A stretch of 64,000 bases of DNA from Brachybacterium sp. EE-P12. Lineage in GTDB: Bacteria > Actinomycetota > Actinomycetes > Actinomycetales > Dermabacteraceae. This document shows positions 8,071 to 18,942 of this stretch, piece by piece. The notes below the pieces were generated by a model. That model saw only the letters and a list, made by a program, of their open reading frames with translations. It did no database searches and was not told the origin of the DNA. The position numbers were made by a program, and so were the translations under genes. The DNA is taken from assembly GCF_003711805.1 (NCBI RefSeq), contig NZ_QXCP01000006.1, positions 1 to 64,000 on the forward strand. Reading direction: 5' to 3'. How positions within the stretch are numbered: position 1 is the stretch's first letter; each line of letters starts with the position of its first letter.

Positions 8071-8844
8071 TCAGATGGCCCGGGGGCCCTCGCGGTCAGG
8101 GCCGGGGAACTCGCGGCCGGAAGGCTGGGCGCCGTGCTCGGCGCGATCGACCTCGGTCCCGAGCAGCGCGTCGACCTGGCGCGCCAGGTCGGCCAGCGGT
8201 GCGTCGTCCCGGCTCGGGCGCTGGTAGGGCCGGACGGTCTTCTCGCGCACGGCGAGGTTCAGCACCACGGCCAGCAGGGCCCGGCCGGCGAAGGCCGGAT
8301 CCGTCTCCTCGCGCAGGGGACCGCGCTCTGCGAGGCCGGTGAAGCACGTCTCGAGCATGTGCTCGTGGACCTTGCGCAGGCGCGCCACCCGGTAGCGGCC
8401 GGGATGGTCCTCGCTGACGGATTCCGCATCGAGGGTGGCCAGCAGCAGGATCGGCAGGGAGGCCGGATGCCAGACCTCGGCGAGCCCCCGCAGCAGGTCC
8501 TCGCGGCTGCCGCAGAACTCGTCGATCCGCTCCAGCGCGGATTGGGCGTGTGCCTCGAGCCGGTCGATCACGCGGTCGAGGAGGTCGTCCTTGGACTCGA
8601 AGTGATGCAGCATCCCCGAGTGGGAGATCCCGATGTGGGCGGAGATGTCGCGCAGGCTCGAGCCGTGATAGCCGTGCTCGGCGAACATCTCCGATGCGCC
8701 GTCGAGGATCTCCTCCCGGCGCCCCCGGGGCGGTGTCAGCACGTGCTCGCCGTCGGGCTCCCTCCGCAGGAGATCGGGCGGGCGCACCCCGCCCGCCGCG
8801 TCGTGGCCCCGAGACGGTCCGGAGGTGACTCCATGCATCGACAT
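8071..8844 (-). CDS. TetR-family transcriptional regulator (paralogue of 1,355-2,395)
   Basis: About 257 residues. The HTH (REEILDGASEMFAEHGYHGS, LRDISAHIGISHSGMLHHFE) and the ligand domain (WHPASLPILLLATLDAESVS, RVARLRKVHEHMLETCF, GRALLAVVLNLAVREKTVRP) match the STAS-linked regulator at 1,355-2,395 along their lengths, indicating a duplication. The N-terminus here is a short, disordered segment instead of a STAS domain. ATGs at 8844 and 8838 both fit the GGAAGAGGAG ribosome-binding site. It is convergent with the dehydrogenase/hydrolase set and may regulate either that set or a distant target. Confidence 0.85.
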   Translation of the reverse strand: MSMHGVTSGPSRGHDAAGGVRPPDLLRREPDGEHVLTPPRGRREEILDGASEMFAEHGYHGSSLRDISAHIGISHSGMLHHFESKDDLLDRVIDRLEAHAQSALERIDEFCGSREDLLRGLAEVWHPASLPILLLATLDAESVSEDHPGRYRVARLRKVHEHMLETCFTGLAERGPLREETDPAFAGRALLAVVLNLAVREKTVRPYQRPSRDDAPLADLARQVDALLGTEVDRAEHGAQPSGREFPGPDREGPRAI

Positions 8845-8976
8845 GCTCCTCTTCCCTCGTGGCGCGCCGGTCAGAGGCGGGATCTCGCATCTGGTCGGAC
8901 CGTTCGACGACATGGTCGAGGTCACGACGTGCCCAGCCTAGAGCACGCCGAGATCCGCCGTCGGCGCCGCGCGGTC

Positions 8977-9324
8977 TCAGGAGCGCACGAGCCGCGCGAT
9001 CGCGGCGGAGGCCTCCTTGAGCTTCTCCTCGCCCTCCGGGCCGCCGGAGCGGGCGGCGTCGAGCACGCAGTGCTGCAGATGATCGTCCAGCAGCCCCATC
9101 GCGACGCCGTCCAGGGCGCTCTTGAGGGCCGAGATCTGCGTGAGGATGTCGATGCAGTACTTCTCCTCGTCGACCATCCGGTGCAGCCCCCGGGCCTGCC
9201 CCTCGATCCGCTTCAGGCGCGCCAGATAGCGGGCCTTGTCGGAGATGTAGCCGTGGTGGTGCTCATGGCCCTCGGCAGCGGGCTCCTCGGCGGCGGGGGT
9301 CCTCGCGGGATCGACGGCGGTCAT
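8977..9324 (-). CDS. csoR: Copper-sensing repressor CsoR
   Basis: This 115-residue all-helical repressor shows the CsoR Cu(I) ligands: Cys in EEKYCIDIL, then His and Cys in LLDDHLQHC. The LKRIEGQARGLHRMV DNA-binding helix is also present. A His-rich N-terminus (GHEHHHG) may help bind metal. CsoR releases DNA on binding Cu(I). It lies 46 bp downstream of copA on the same strand, and two matching palindromes stand in the copZ upstream region, so it very likely represses the copZ-copA-csoR unit. Confidence 0.95.
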   Translation of the reverse strand: MTAVDPARTPAAEEPAAEGHEHHHGYISDKARYLARLKRIEGQARGLHRMVDEEKYCIDILTQISALKSALDGVAMGLLDDHLQHCVLDAARSGGPEGEEKLKEASAAIARLVRS

Positions 9325-9369
9325 GGGGTCCTCCTGGGATGGACGGAAGGGGGAGAGCGGAACGGGAGG

Positions 9370-11655
<2,286 letters not shown>

Positions 11656-11719
11656 CTCGGATCCTTCCTGGCGCGGCGTGCCCGCGTCGTGAGAGTCAGG
11701 GAGTCGGGGAGTGGGCTGC

Positions 11720-11935
11720 TCAGGCGCGCACCGCGGTGTAGCCGGCCTCCTCGACGGCGGCGAGGACGGCGGCGTCCTCGATCTCCTGAGCGGAGACCAC
11801 GCGGAGGCGGCCGGTCTCGTGGCTGACCTCGACACCGGTCACGCCGGGGAGCTCGCCGACCTCCTCGCGCACGGACATCTCGCAGTGGCCGCAGGTCATG
11901 CCGGTCACCTGGAACTCGGTGGTGGTCGTGCTCAT
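11720..11935 (-). CDS. copZ: Copper chaperone (heavy-metal-associated domain)
   Basis: A 71-residue single HMA domain ([13 protein letters not shown] with the Cys-x2-Cys copper site, and the C-terminal [16 protein letters not shown] strand). It would carry Cu(I) to CopA. It is the promoter-proximal gene of the copZ-copA-csoR set, 64 bp upstream of copA, with two CsoR-type operators just upstream of its ATG. Confidence 0.93.
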   Translation of the reverse strand: MSTTTTEFQVTGMTCGHCEMSVREEVGELPGVTGVEVSHETGRLRVVSAQEIEDAAVLAAVEEAGYTAVRA

Positions 11936-11964
11936 CGTTGTCTCCTCGATCGTCGATCGCATTC

Positions 11965-11983
11965 GATACCCGCATGGGGTATC
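11965..11983. promoter_or_regulatory. CsoR-type operator 1
   Basis: Perfect 7-bp inverted repeat GATACCC-GCATG-GGGTATC, 30 bp upstream of the copZ ATG. TACCC/GGGTA palindromes are the established CsoR recognition pattern in actinobacteria and firmicutes. Confidence 0.8.
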
Positions 11984-11998
11984 CGTACACCTCTTGGT

Positions 11999-12015
11999 AT
12001 ACCCCTGTGGGGTAT
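11999..12015. promoter_or_regulatory. CsoR-type operator 2
   Basis: Perfect 7-bp inverted repeat ATACCCC-TGT-GGGGTAT, 15 bp beyond operator 1 in the copZ upstream region. The paired sites suggest cooperative repression. It also lies 65 bp upstream of the divergent DinB-type gene at 12,080, which could share the control. Confidence 0.85.
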
Positions 12016-12079
12016 GGGTCGGCAAGGAGTGGCGGTTATCGGGGTGCCCCGTGTCACACAGAAGTGTTTCGATGGGGTC

Positions 12080-12922
12080 ATGACCATCGACGCCATCGCC
12101 ACCATCCGCGAGGAGACCGAGCGGTCCGTCGCCGCCCTCGCCTCCACCGCCCCCGACCAGCAGGTCCCCACCTGCCCCGACTGGACCGCCGACGACCTCC
12201 TGTGGCACCTCGCCGAGGTCCACGAGTTCTGGGCCGCGATCCTCGAGGCCGGGGCCACCACGCAGGAGCAGGTCATGGCGATCGAGGAAGGCAGGGCCGA
12301 GCGGCCCGTCGAGCGCGAGGCGCTGCTCGCCCGCCGCAGCGCCGCGACCGAGGCCCTGCTCGCCCAGCTCGCCGCCCACGCCGATGAGGACCCCGCCTGG
12401 TTCTGGTACTCGGCGATCCAAGGCGTGGGGATCACGCGCCGCATGCAGACCCACGAGGCGACGATCCACCGCGTCGACGCCGAGCTGACCGCCGGCCGAC
12501 CTGTCACTCCCATCGCGCCGCAGGTCGCGGCCGACGGGCTCGCTCACGTGCTCGAGGTGATGTGGCCCGCCGGGTTCGAGTGGATCCCGGACTGGGCCAC
12601 GACCCGGCCCGTCGCCGCCGTCGAGATCGTCCCCGACGGCGGCACTGCGCAGTGGATCGAGATCAGCCGCTGGAGCGGCACCCGCCCCCGCGACGGGAAG
12701 GAGTTCGACGCACCGGTCGCTCGCCTGCTCCCGCCGGGCCGACCCGCCGGAGACCTCCCGCGGGCCCGGGCCGCCGGCACCGCCCAGGCCCTGGACCTGT
12801 GGGCCTGGGGCCGGGAGCAGGCCCTCGCGCACCTGGGCGAGGAGGCGCAGCGCGTGGCGCTCCAGGGGGACTCCGCCGCCCTCGCCCAGCTCGAGGAGCT
12901 CATCGCCGAGGGCCACGACTGA
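12080..12922 (+). CDS. Maleylpyruvate isomerase family (DinB-fold, mycothiol-type) protein
   Basis: This 280-residue protein matches the actinobacterial TIGR03083/DinB_2 pattern: a four-helix N-terminal bundle (VPTCPDWTADDLLWHLAEVHEF, where the Asp-Trp and His belong to the putative metal site; then RRMQTHEATIHRVDAE, giving His and Asp/Glu), and a C-terminal SCP2-like alpha/beta part (AVEIVPDGGTAQWIEI). Family members include mycothiol-dependent maleylpyruvate isomerase, but most have unknown substrates. The ATG at 12080 has only a weak ribosome-binding site. It is divergent from copZ across the CsoR operators. Confidence 0.8.
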   Translation: MTIDAIATIREETERSVAALASTAPDQQVPTCPDWTADDLLWHLAEVHEFWAAILEAGATTQEQVMAIEEGRAERPVEREALLARRSAATEALLAQLAAHADEDPAWFWYSAIQGVGITRRMQTHEATIHRVDAELTAGRPVTPIAPQVAADGLAHVLEVMWPAGFEWIPDWATTRPVAAVEIVPDGGTAQWIEISRWSGTRPRDGKEFDAPVARLLPPGRPAGDLPRARAAGTAQALDLWAWGREQALAHLGEEAQRVALQGDSAALAQLEELIAEGHD

Positions 12923-12955
12923 GCCGACGGACGGGGGCGCCGAGGCCTGCCGGCC

Positions 12956-14140
12956 TCAGCGGCGCGGGACGAGGACGACCGGGGCATGGGCCCATCCGCC
13001 CACCGGCGCGACCTCCCGCTCGCCGGGAGTCCCGGCAGGGCGCACCTGCGCGGCCGACAGCAGCACGCGCAGCAGCGTCACCAGCTCGAGCGTCGCGAGC
13101 GGCCGTCCCGGGCACACATGCGGACCGGCCCCGTAGACGAGGTTCCGCGTCGAGTTCGCGGCCGGGTCGAACGCGTCGGGGGAGCGGAAGGCCCGCTCGT
13201 CGCGATTGGCCGAGGTCCAGTGGACCATCACCCGGTCCCCCTCCTCGAGCGCCTGCCCGGCCAGCGTGACCGGGCAGGTGGCGACGCGGCGGTTGGAGAC
13301 GAAGGGGTCGTCGATGCGCAGCAGCTCGTCGACGATCGCGGCCGCCTCCTGCTCGGACCCGTCCCGCAGCCGCTCGGCGAGCTCGGGCGCGCGGGCGACG
13401 GCGGCGAGCAGCACCCCCGTGCACAGCGCGATCGAGCCGAGGTCCCCGCCGGTCCAGTTGCGCAGGATCGAGACGATCTCCTCCTCGCGCAGCGACCGCT
13501 CCTCGGAGCCGGGCACGTCCGGGTCCGGCAGCGGCAGCCGCAGGCGCAGCAGCGCCGTGGTCGGGTCCGCGGGGGCGTCCTGGCCGGCGGCGATGCGGGG
13601 GGCGAGCAGCGAGCGGATGATCTCGTCGAAGCGCTCGGCCACCTCGCGGGTGCGGGAGAGGTCCCCGGAGCGGGAGGCCTCGTGGTTCTCGGACATCCAC
13701 TGCAGCAGCTCGGGCTCGAGCTCGGCCGGCCAGCCCAGCCATGTCGTCTGCGCGCGCACCGCGAACACCGCGCCGAGCGCCGCGACCGCGTCGATCTCGG
13801 TGCCCCGCTCATCGACGCCGTCCAGCAGCTCCTCGACCAGCCCCGCCGCGACCCCGCGCAGCACGGGGGCCAGGCGGTCCATCTCCGCGGGGCCGAAGAA
13901 CGGATCCGTCGCCGCGCGCAGCGCCGCGTGCTCGGCGCCGTCGAGGCCGCCCGGAACCTGGAGGAAGCGGGAGACGGCGGAGGAGAAGCGCTCCGCGTCC
14001 TCCACGACCGCGAGCGCCTCCTCGTGCCCGAGCACCACCCAGGTCCCGTCCGGGGTGCGCGCCAGCGGCGACTCGGCGCGCAGATCGTCGGTCGCCGAGC
14101 GGGGCTCGAGTCCGGTGGGGTCGAAGGTCGGGATGCTCAT
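12956..14140 (-). CDS. Cytochrome P450
   Basis: A 394-residue soluble bacterial-type P450. The heme-binding loop is VYGAGPHVCPGRPLATLEL (axial Cys near residue 346). The K-helix ExxR is in DELLRIDDPF. The I-helix reads NWTGGDLGSI, where the usual A-G-G/x-D/E-T has Leu-Gly after the acidic residue instead of Thr, so the proton-delivery threonine seems absent. It is the last gene of an apparent operon, 4 bp after the Pr6Pr membrane protein, which follows the NAD-dependent oxidoreductase. No ferredoxin or reductase gene is adjacent. The substrate is unknown. Confidence 0.9.
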   Translation of the reverse strand: MSIPTFDPTGLEPRSATDDLRAESPLARTPDGTWVVLGHEEALAVVEDAERFSSAVSRFLQVPGGLDGAEHAALRAATDPFFGPAEMDRLAPVLRGVAAGLVEELLDGVDERGTEIDAVAALGAVFAVRAQTTWLGWPAELEPELLQWMSENHEASRSGDLSRTREVAERFDEIIRSLLAPRIAAGQDAPADPTTALLRLRLPLPDPDVPGSEERSLREEEIVSILRNWTGGDLGSIALCTGVLLAAVARAPELAERLRDGSEQEAAAIVDELLRIDDPFVSNRRVATCPVTLAGQALEEGDRVMVHWTSANRDERAFRSPDAFDPAANSTRNLVYGAGPHVCPGRPLATLELVTLLRVLLSAAQVRPAGTPGEREVAPVGGWAHAPVVLVPRR

Positions 14141-14144
14141 GCGC

Positions 14145-14867
14145 TCACCGTAGGTCGGGCCCTGGGTCCCTTCCCGGGACCTCCTTCCTGTGCAGGCCGC
14201 CCTGCAGCAGGTGCACGGCCGCGGCGATGACCAGGAAGGCGATCAGCACCACCGCGGTGGTCGCGAGCACCTGCGGCCAGGACGAGACCGTCGGATCGAG
14301 GAAGTCGTACGGGTACCAGCCGGTCACGCCGCCGCGCAGCCAGGTCAGCACCAGATAGGCGACCGGGTAGGCCAGCCACCCCGGCAGCCTCCACGCCGAG
14401 GGCCGACGCCGCCGCGGGGCGAGCAGCCAGTCCAGCAGCGCCGCGATCGGGGCGAGCCGGTGCAGCACGATCCCCGTCCAGCCGATGTCCCAGCGCAGCA
14501 GCTCGTCCAGCGGCGCCACCAGCAGCGCGTAGATGATCCCGGTCATCATCAAGTAGAAGGCGGCCGCGCCGCGCACGTCGTCCCACCACGGGGGACGTCG
14601 CCGGTGCGGCAGGGCCACGCTCGCCACCAGCAGGAGCGCGAACAGGAGGTTCGACTGGTTGGTGAAAAAGGAGACGTGCTGGGCGAGCACGCCGTCCTGC
14701 ACCGCTTGGACGGTGCTCCAGGCCAGCGCCGCGAGCACCAGCAGCGCCACCGCCGCCCGCAGGCCGACGGCGAGGCGCTCGCGGGTCGACGGGCGGACGG
14801 CGGCGTCGACGGCACAGGGCGAGGCCTCGCGGAGAGCGGGGCGCGGCCCCGGCGCGGGGGTGCTCAT
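14145..14867 (-). CDS. Pr6Pr-family membrane protein
   Basis: This 240-residue protein has six predicted membrane helices (VGLRAAVALLVLAALAWSTV near 35-55 through VLATTAVVLIAFLVIAAAV near 205). Motifs match the Pr6Pr/FAR-17a-like membrane family: SFFTNQSNLLFALLLV, FYLMMTGIIYALL, IVLHRLAPIAALLDWLL and GWYPYDFLDP. The biochemical role is unknown. Its ATG overlaps the stop of the upstream oxidoreductase (ATGA), and the P450 begins 4 bp after its stop, so all three are expressed together. Confidence 0.85.
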   Translation of the reverse strand: MSTPAPGPRPALREASPCAVDAAVRPSTRERLAVGLRAAVALLVLAALAWSTVQAVQDGVLAQHVSFFTNQSNLLFALLLVASVALPHRRRPPWWDDVRGAAAFYLMMTGIIYALLVAPLDELLRWDIGWTGIVLHRLAPIAALLDWLLAPRRRRPSAWRLPGWLAYPVAYLVLTWLRGGVTGWYPYDFLDPTVSSWPQVLATTAVVLIAFLVIAAAVHLLQGGLHRKEVPGRDPGPDLR

Positions 14868-15655
14868 GAACCGCGCGGCCAGGTGTCACGCACCGGGGCA
14901 CCGCCCTCGACCACCTGCTCCTGCGCGCCGGGCAGCGCCGTCCAGGCGTCACGGGGGCGGTAGCCGAGCTCGAGCTGGGTGTTGGTCATCGACCAGCGCC
15001 GGTTCGGGTTGTCGGAGATCGCGTAGTAGAGCCCGCAGCGCACCTCCGCCTCGATCGCGCACCGCACCACCTCGGTGCAGTCGCCGGGGCTGAGCCACAT
15101 GGCGCGCAGGATGTCCTCCTCGGCCGAGAGGGGGTCCTCGCTGAACCAGCCGATCCGCAGGCTGATCACGTCCAGGCCGTGCTCGTCGTGGTAGAAGCGG
15201 CCCAGGGCCTCGTCGAAGATCTTCGAGACCCCGTACAGCGAATCGGCCCGCGGCAGCTGCTCGGGATAGACCGGCCACTGCTCATGCCGGTCGTACATCC
15301 CCATCACGTGGTTCGAGGAGGCGAGCACCACGCGGCGCACCCCGGCGCCGCGCGCCGCCTCGAGCACGTTGCGCACGCCGATGATGTTCGCCTCGAGCAC
15401 CTGCTCCCAGCTCGACTCCGGGGAGGAGGCCCCGGCCATGTGCACGACGGTGTCGATGTCGTCCATGAGCGCGCGCACGGCCTCGAAGTCCGCGAGGTCG
15501 GCGATCCTCAGGTCCGCGCCCTCCGGGGCGCTGCCCGGATCGCGGCCGTGGCGGATGATCTCGTAGTCCTCCGCGAGGGTCCTGGACAGGTGGGAGCCGA
15601 CCCCTCCGGTCGCCCCGGTGATCAGCACGCGTCGTCGAGCGGTGTTCTGGGTCAT
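14864..15655 (-). CDS. NAD(P)-dependent epimerase/dehydrogenase (uronate dehydrogenase-like)
   Basis: A 263-residue extended SDR: TGATGGVGSHLSRTL cofactor motif, VVHMAGASSPESSW, the catalytic Ser in VVLASSNHVMG, and YGVSK (YxxxK). The pattern LYGVSKIFDEALGRFYHDEH with IRIGWF-like SLRIGWFSEDP resembles bacterial uronate dehydrogenases, which oxidise glucuronate or galacturonate to the aldarolactone with NAD+. It is the first gene of the operon with the Pr6Pr protein and the P450, an unusual setting for a uronate enzyme, so the substrate could differ. Confidence 0.82.
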   Translation of the reverse strand: MTQNTARRRVLITGATGGVGSHLSRTLAEDYEIIRHGRDPGSAPEGADLRIADLADFEAVRALMDDIDTVVHMAGASSPESSWEQVLEANIIGVRNVLEAARGAGVRRVVLASSNHVMGMYDRHEQWPVYPEQLPRADSLYGVSKIFDEALGRFYHDEHGLDVISLRIGWFSEDPLSAEEDILRAMWLSPGDCTEVVRCAIEAEVRCGLYYAISDNPNRRWSMTNTQLELGYRPRDAWTALPGAQEQVVEGGAPVRDTWPRGS

Positions 15656-15726
15656 CTCCCCAGTATGGTCCGCATGGCCCCGATCACGCAGGGGGTGCGT
15701 CGCTCACCGGCGGAGGGCGGCCGGGA

Positions 15727-16554
15727 TCAGCCGGTCTCGTCGGCTGCGTCGCCCGGCGTGCCCGGGGTCCCGGGCCGTCCCGGGAACAGGCCGCTGCCGC
15801 CGCCCGGTGCGGCCTGCGGGCGGATCTCGCCGCGCAGGCGCTCCATGCGCTGGTCGAGCTCGTCCGCGACCCGGGCGGCGTCGTCGAGCTCGGCGCGCAG
15901 CGCGGGCGGGAGGTTCCTCTCGTACTTGTAGGAGAGCTTGTGCTCGGTGCTCGCCCAGAAGTCCATCGCGATCGTGCGGATCTGCAGCTCGACCGGGACC
16001 TGCTCGACATGCGTGGACAGGTACACCGGCACCTGCACGATCAGGTGCAGGGAGCGGTAGCCGTTGGGCTTGGGCGAGGCGATGTAGTCCTTGACCGTGA
16101 GCACCTCGAGATCGCCCTGGGCGGCGAGGATGTCCGCGATCCAGTACGCGTCCGCCACGAAGCTGGTGGTGATGCGGATGCCGGCGATGTCGTGGATCCG
16201 CTCCCGGATCGCGCGCACGGTCATCTCGCCCCCGGTGCGCAGCGCCTTCTCCATCAGCGACTCCACCGACTTCAACCGCGTGCGCACGTGCTCGATGGGG
16301 GAGTAGTCGTGCATCTGCTCGAACTCCTTGCGGAGGATCTCCACCTTCGTCAGCACCTCGTCGATGCCGAACTGGTAGTGCATCCGCAGCGCGATGAACT
16401 CCTCGTACACCTGGCGCAGCCCGGCCGCGATCTCGTCCTGCTCCGACTCGGAGAGCACGGGACGCCCGGTGCGCGCGGCGATCAGGTCGCCGACCGGCTG
16501 CGCGCGCGGCTCTCGCGGAGGCTGCGCCTCCTGCGGTGACGATGCTTCATCCAT
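15727..16554 (-). CDS. Small alarmone synthetase (RelA/SpoT synthetase domain)
   Basis: A 275-residue protein with only the (p)ppGpp synthetase domain (about 65-210): TRLKSVESLMEKALR, RIHDIAGIRITTSFV, YIASPKPNGYRSLHLIVQVP, VPVELQIRTIAMDFWASTEH and LSYKYERNLP. There is no HD hydrolase, TGS or ACT domain, so it fits the RelQ/RelP class of stand-alone synthetases. The C-terminal 35 residues are Gly/Pro-rich and disordered. It would make (p)ppGpp from ATP and GDP/GTP during stress. It stands alone between oppositely grouped sets. Confidence 0.9.
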   Translation of the reverse strand: MDEASSPQEAQPPREPRAQPVGDLIAARTGRPVLSESEQDEIAAGLRQVYEEFIALRMHYQFGIDEVLTKVEILRKEFEQMHDYSPIEHVRTRLKSVESLMEKALRTGGEMTVRAIRERIHDIAGIRITTSFVADAYWIADILAAQGDLEVLTVKDYIASPKPNGYRSLHLIVQVPVYLSTHVEQVPVELQIRTIAMDFWASTEHKLSYKYERNLPPALRAELDDAARVADELDQRMERLRGEIRPQAAPGGGSGLFPGRPGTPGTPGDAADETG

Positions 16555-16667
16555 CCGACGACACTCCTCGCGGGATCAGGGCTCGGAGCGACGATCCTGC
16601 CAGAGCGTGCTGGACGCGACATGCACGGGAGGCCTGCGGGGCACGGCCGCCCGCGGCGCAGGCGCGC

Positions 16668-17522
16668 TCAGCCGCTGCGACGCCCCCACCAGGCGGCGGT
16701 CTCCGCGAGTGAGTTGAAGGTGAACACGTGCGGGGCGACGATCCCCGGCGCCTCCGCCGACTCGAGCTCCTCCAGCAGCGGCTCCGGGTCCCAGCTGCCC
16801 GGTCCCAGCAGGCGCCGCACCCCGGAGCCCTCGGCCGTGAGCATCCGCAGCGAGCGGCCCACCCCGATGCGCGTCCCGATCCGCAGCAGGCGGGAGCGCG
16901 AGGCGGGCGCGGCGATCCCGGGCCGCACCGGCAGGTCGATGCCCGCTGACCGCAGCTCGCCCACCCAGCTCACCAGCGGCCCGGGCGCGAACAGCATCTG
17001 GGTGGCGAGATAGGAGGCATGCTCGGCCTTGCGCCGCAGCAGCTCGAGCGCCGCGCCGGGCTCCGCGAAGGGATGCCCCTCGGGATGCGCGCCGATGCCG
17101 ACGGAGAGGCCCCGCCGCGCGGGATCCAGCGCCTCGAGCAGCGCGAGCGCGCCCTCGTAGGGCCCGGCCGGCGTCGCGGCGTCTCCCGCGATGACGAAGA
17201 GCTGATCGATCCCCTCCTCGCCCAGCCGGTCCAGGAGCGCCTCGAGCTCCCGCGCCCCCGGGACCATCCGGCCGGCCAGATGCGGCACCGCGATCCTGCC
17301 GGCGCGGGCGAGGGCGATCGCCGTCCCGATCGTGGCGTCCAGGCCCTGGGCCGGGGAGGCCGTGACCGTCACCCGCGTTCCGGGGTCGAGGTGCTCGAGC
17401 ACCTGCTCGAGGACGCCCGGCAGCGGGATCACCTCGAACTGCGCCTGCTGAGGCGCCGGGTCCGGGAGGGGGGAGCTCCCGGGACCCGGCGCCTCGGACG
17501 AGCGCTCGGTCGGCTCAGGCAC
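16668..17522 (-). CDS. Methylenetetrahydrofolate reductase-like protein
   Basis: About 284 residues with the MetF TIM-barrel pattern: VTVTASPAQGLDATIGTAIA, ALARAGRIAVPHLAGRMV, DQLFVIAGDAATPAGPYEGA, GIGAHPEGHPF, KAEHASYLATQMLFAP and LPVRPGIAAPASRSRLLRIG. MTHFR interconverts methylene- and methyl-tetrahydrofolate with FAD. The GTG at 17522 is chosen: it follows GGGGAGG by 9 bases and overlaps the stop of the upstream GcvT-like gene by 8 bp. The coupling suggests it handles methyl-THF made by that methyltransferase rather than serving methionine synthesis. Confidence 0.85.
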   Translation of the reverse strand: MPEPTERSSEAPGPGSSPLPDPAPQQAQFEVIPLPGVLEQVLEHLDPGTRVTVTASPAQGLDATIGTAIALARAGRIAVPHLAGRMVPGARELEALLDRLGEEGIDQLFVIAGDAATPAGPYEGALALLEALDPARRGLSVGIGAHPEGHPFAEPGAALELLRRKAEHASYLATQMLFAPGPLVSWVGELRSAGIDLPVRPGIAAPASRSRLLRIGTRIGVGRSLRMLTAEGSGVRRLLGPGSWDPEPLLEELESAEAPGIVAPHVFTFNSLAETAAWWGRRSG

Positions 17523-18753
17523 CGGCGGCGGCCTCCCCGGCCAGCGCCGCGACATCGGCCTTCGGCTGCTCCTTGGCCGGATCGATGAACGGCTTCGGCA
17601 CCACGACCGCGTCCACCGGCGGGAGCCCCGAGGGCAGCAGCGCCCCGAGGCGCTCGCCGACGTCGACCGTGAAGGCGGTGCCGAGCGCCGAGAGCTCCGC
17701 GGGCACCAGGGCGAGGCCGATGTTCTTCTCGAGCCGCGGGGAGAAGCAGGCGGAGGTCACCTTCCCCACCACCTCCCCGTCATGCAGGACCGGGAAGGCG
17801 TCGATCATCGAGCCGTCGTTGTAGGTCCCGAGCCGCTCCCCGCCGATCTCGAGGCCGACGAGCATGCGCCGCGGCCCTTCGGTCTTGACGCGGCGCAGCG
17901 CCTCCTTGCCCAGGAAGTCCGCCTCCTGGTCGAGGTCCACCATCCAGTCGTAGCCCATCCCCACCTCGAAGGGGTTGGTGTCCACGGTGGTGTCCGCGCC
18001 GTGGGCGAGCATCCCGCCCTCGATGCGCCTGATATGGCAGGGGCCGATGACCCGGATCCCGTGCGGCTCGCCGGCCTCGAGCACCGTCGCCCAGAGCCGT
18101 TCGGCGTCGCGCGAGGCGTTCTTCACGTAGATCTCGTAGCCGATCTCCCCGGTGTACCCGGTGCGGGAGACGATCACCTCGATGCCGTCGATCGTGAACT
18201 CGTGGAGGTGGTAGTAGCGGATGTCCGCCACCGCCTCGCCCACGAGGTCCCGCAGCACGGCGTAGGACTTCGGGCCCTGCACCTGCACGGGGCCGACGTC
18301 GACCTCCTCGATGCTCACGTCCATCCCGGCGTACGCGGCCACGCCCCGCGCCCACAGCAGGATGTCGCTGTCGGCGAGGGAGAGCCAGAAGCGGTTCTCC
18401 TCCAGGCGCAACAGGATCGGGTCGTTGAGGATCCCGCCGTGCTGGTCGCAGAGGAAGACGTACTTGCACTGGCCCACCTTGCACTTGCTGAGATCGCGGG
18501 TGACCAGCAGGTTCGTGAAGTCGAAGGCGTCGGGTCCGGAGATCTCGATCTGGCGCTCCACGCCGACGTCCCACAGGGTCACCCCCTCCAGCAGCGCCCA
18601 GTACTCCGCGAGCGGATCGCCGTAGTGGCGCGGGTGGTAGGTGTGGTTGTACACGCTGTACAGGGCGACGCCGTGCTGCCTCGACGCGTAGAAGAAGGGC
18701 GACTTGCGCAAGCGGGGGTAGAGCAGGATTCCGGGGTCAGGATTCACCGTCAT
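17515..18753 (-). CDS. GcvT-family (aminomethyl/demethylase) tetrahydrofolate methyltransferase
   Basis: A 412-residue folate-binding GcvT-fold protein: YHPRHYGDPLAEYWALLEGV, VERQIEISGPDAFDFTNLLV, GGILNDPILLRLEENRFWLS, GPVQVQGPKS, VSRTGYTGEIGYEIYV, GGMLAHGADTT-DTNPFEVGM and the C-terminal barrel VGLEIGGER. Pairing with an MTHFR gene is also seen for DMSP demethylase (DmdA) and the LigM/DesA O-demethylases, which move a methyl group to THF. That pairing, and not glycine cleavage, is the likely role; the methyl donor is unknown. The GAGGAG ribosome-binding site supports the ATG at 18753. It is divergent from the IclR regulator. Confidence 0.85.
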   Translation of the reverse strand: MTVNPDPGILLYPRLRKSPFFYASRQHGVALYSVYNHTYHPRHYGDPLAEYWALLEGVTLWDVGVERQIEISGPDAFDFTNLLVTRDLSKCKVGQCKYVFLCDQHGGILNDPILLRLEENRFWLSLADSDILLWARGVAAYAGMDVSIEEVDVGPVQVQGPKSYAVLRDLVGEAVADIRYYHLHEFTIDGIEVIVSRTGYTGEIGYEIYVKNASRDAERLWATVLEAGEPHGIRVIGPCHIRRIEGGMLAHGADTTVDTNPFEVGMGYDWMVDLDQEADFLGKEALRRVKTEGPRRMLVGLEIGGERLGTYNDGSMIDAFPVLHDGEVVGKVTSACFSPRLEKNIGLALVPAELSALGTAFTVDVGERLGALLPSGLPPVDAVVVPKPFIDPAKEQPKADVAALAGEAAAGA

Positions 18754-18820
18754 CGGGGATCTCCTCAGAACAGGGACGCGGTGTCCGCGGTGTGTTCCAC
18801 TGTGACATCGCCATGCAACA

Positions 18821-18847
18821 TGCGCAATGATGTGCGCAATGCGCAAC
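18821..18847. promoter_or_regulatory. Candidate IclR operator (three TGCGCAA repeats)
   Basis: Three direct repeats occur at 18821 (TGCGCAAT), 18833 (TGCGCAAT) and 18840 (TGCGCAAC), in the divergent space between the GcvT-like gene and the IclR gene. IclR regulators commonly bind such repeated elements next to their own gene. Inference from position and repetition. Confidence 0.5.
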
Positions 18848-18942
18848 GGGGGTGATGATGTCGGACCCTGCTGCGCGATGGTCCCGCCGGTGCGCGGTGG
18901 GGCGGACGAGCCCCGCGGAGCGCGGGGAGGAGGGAGCGGAGG

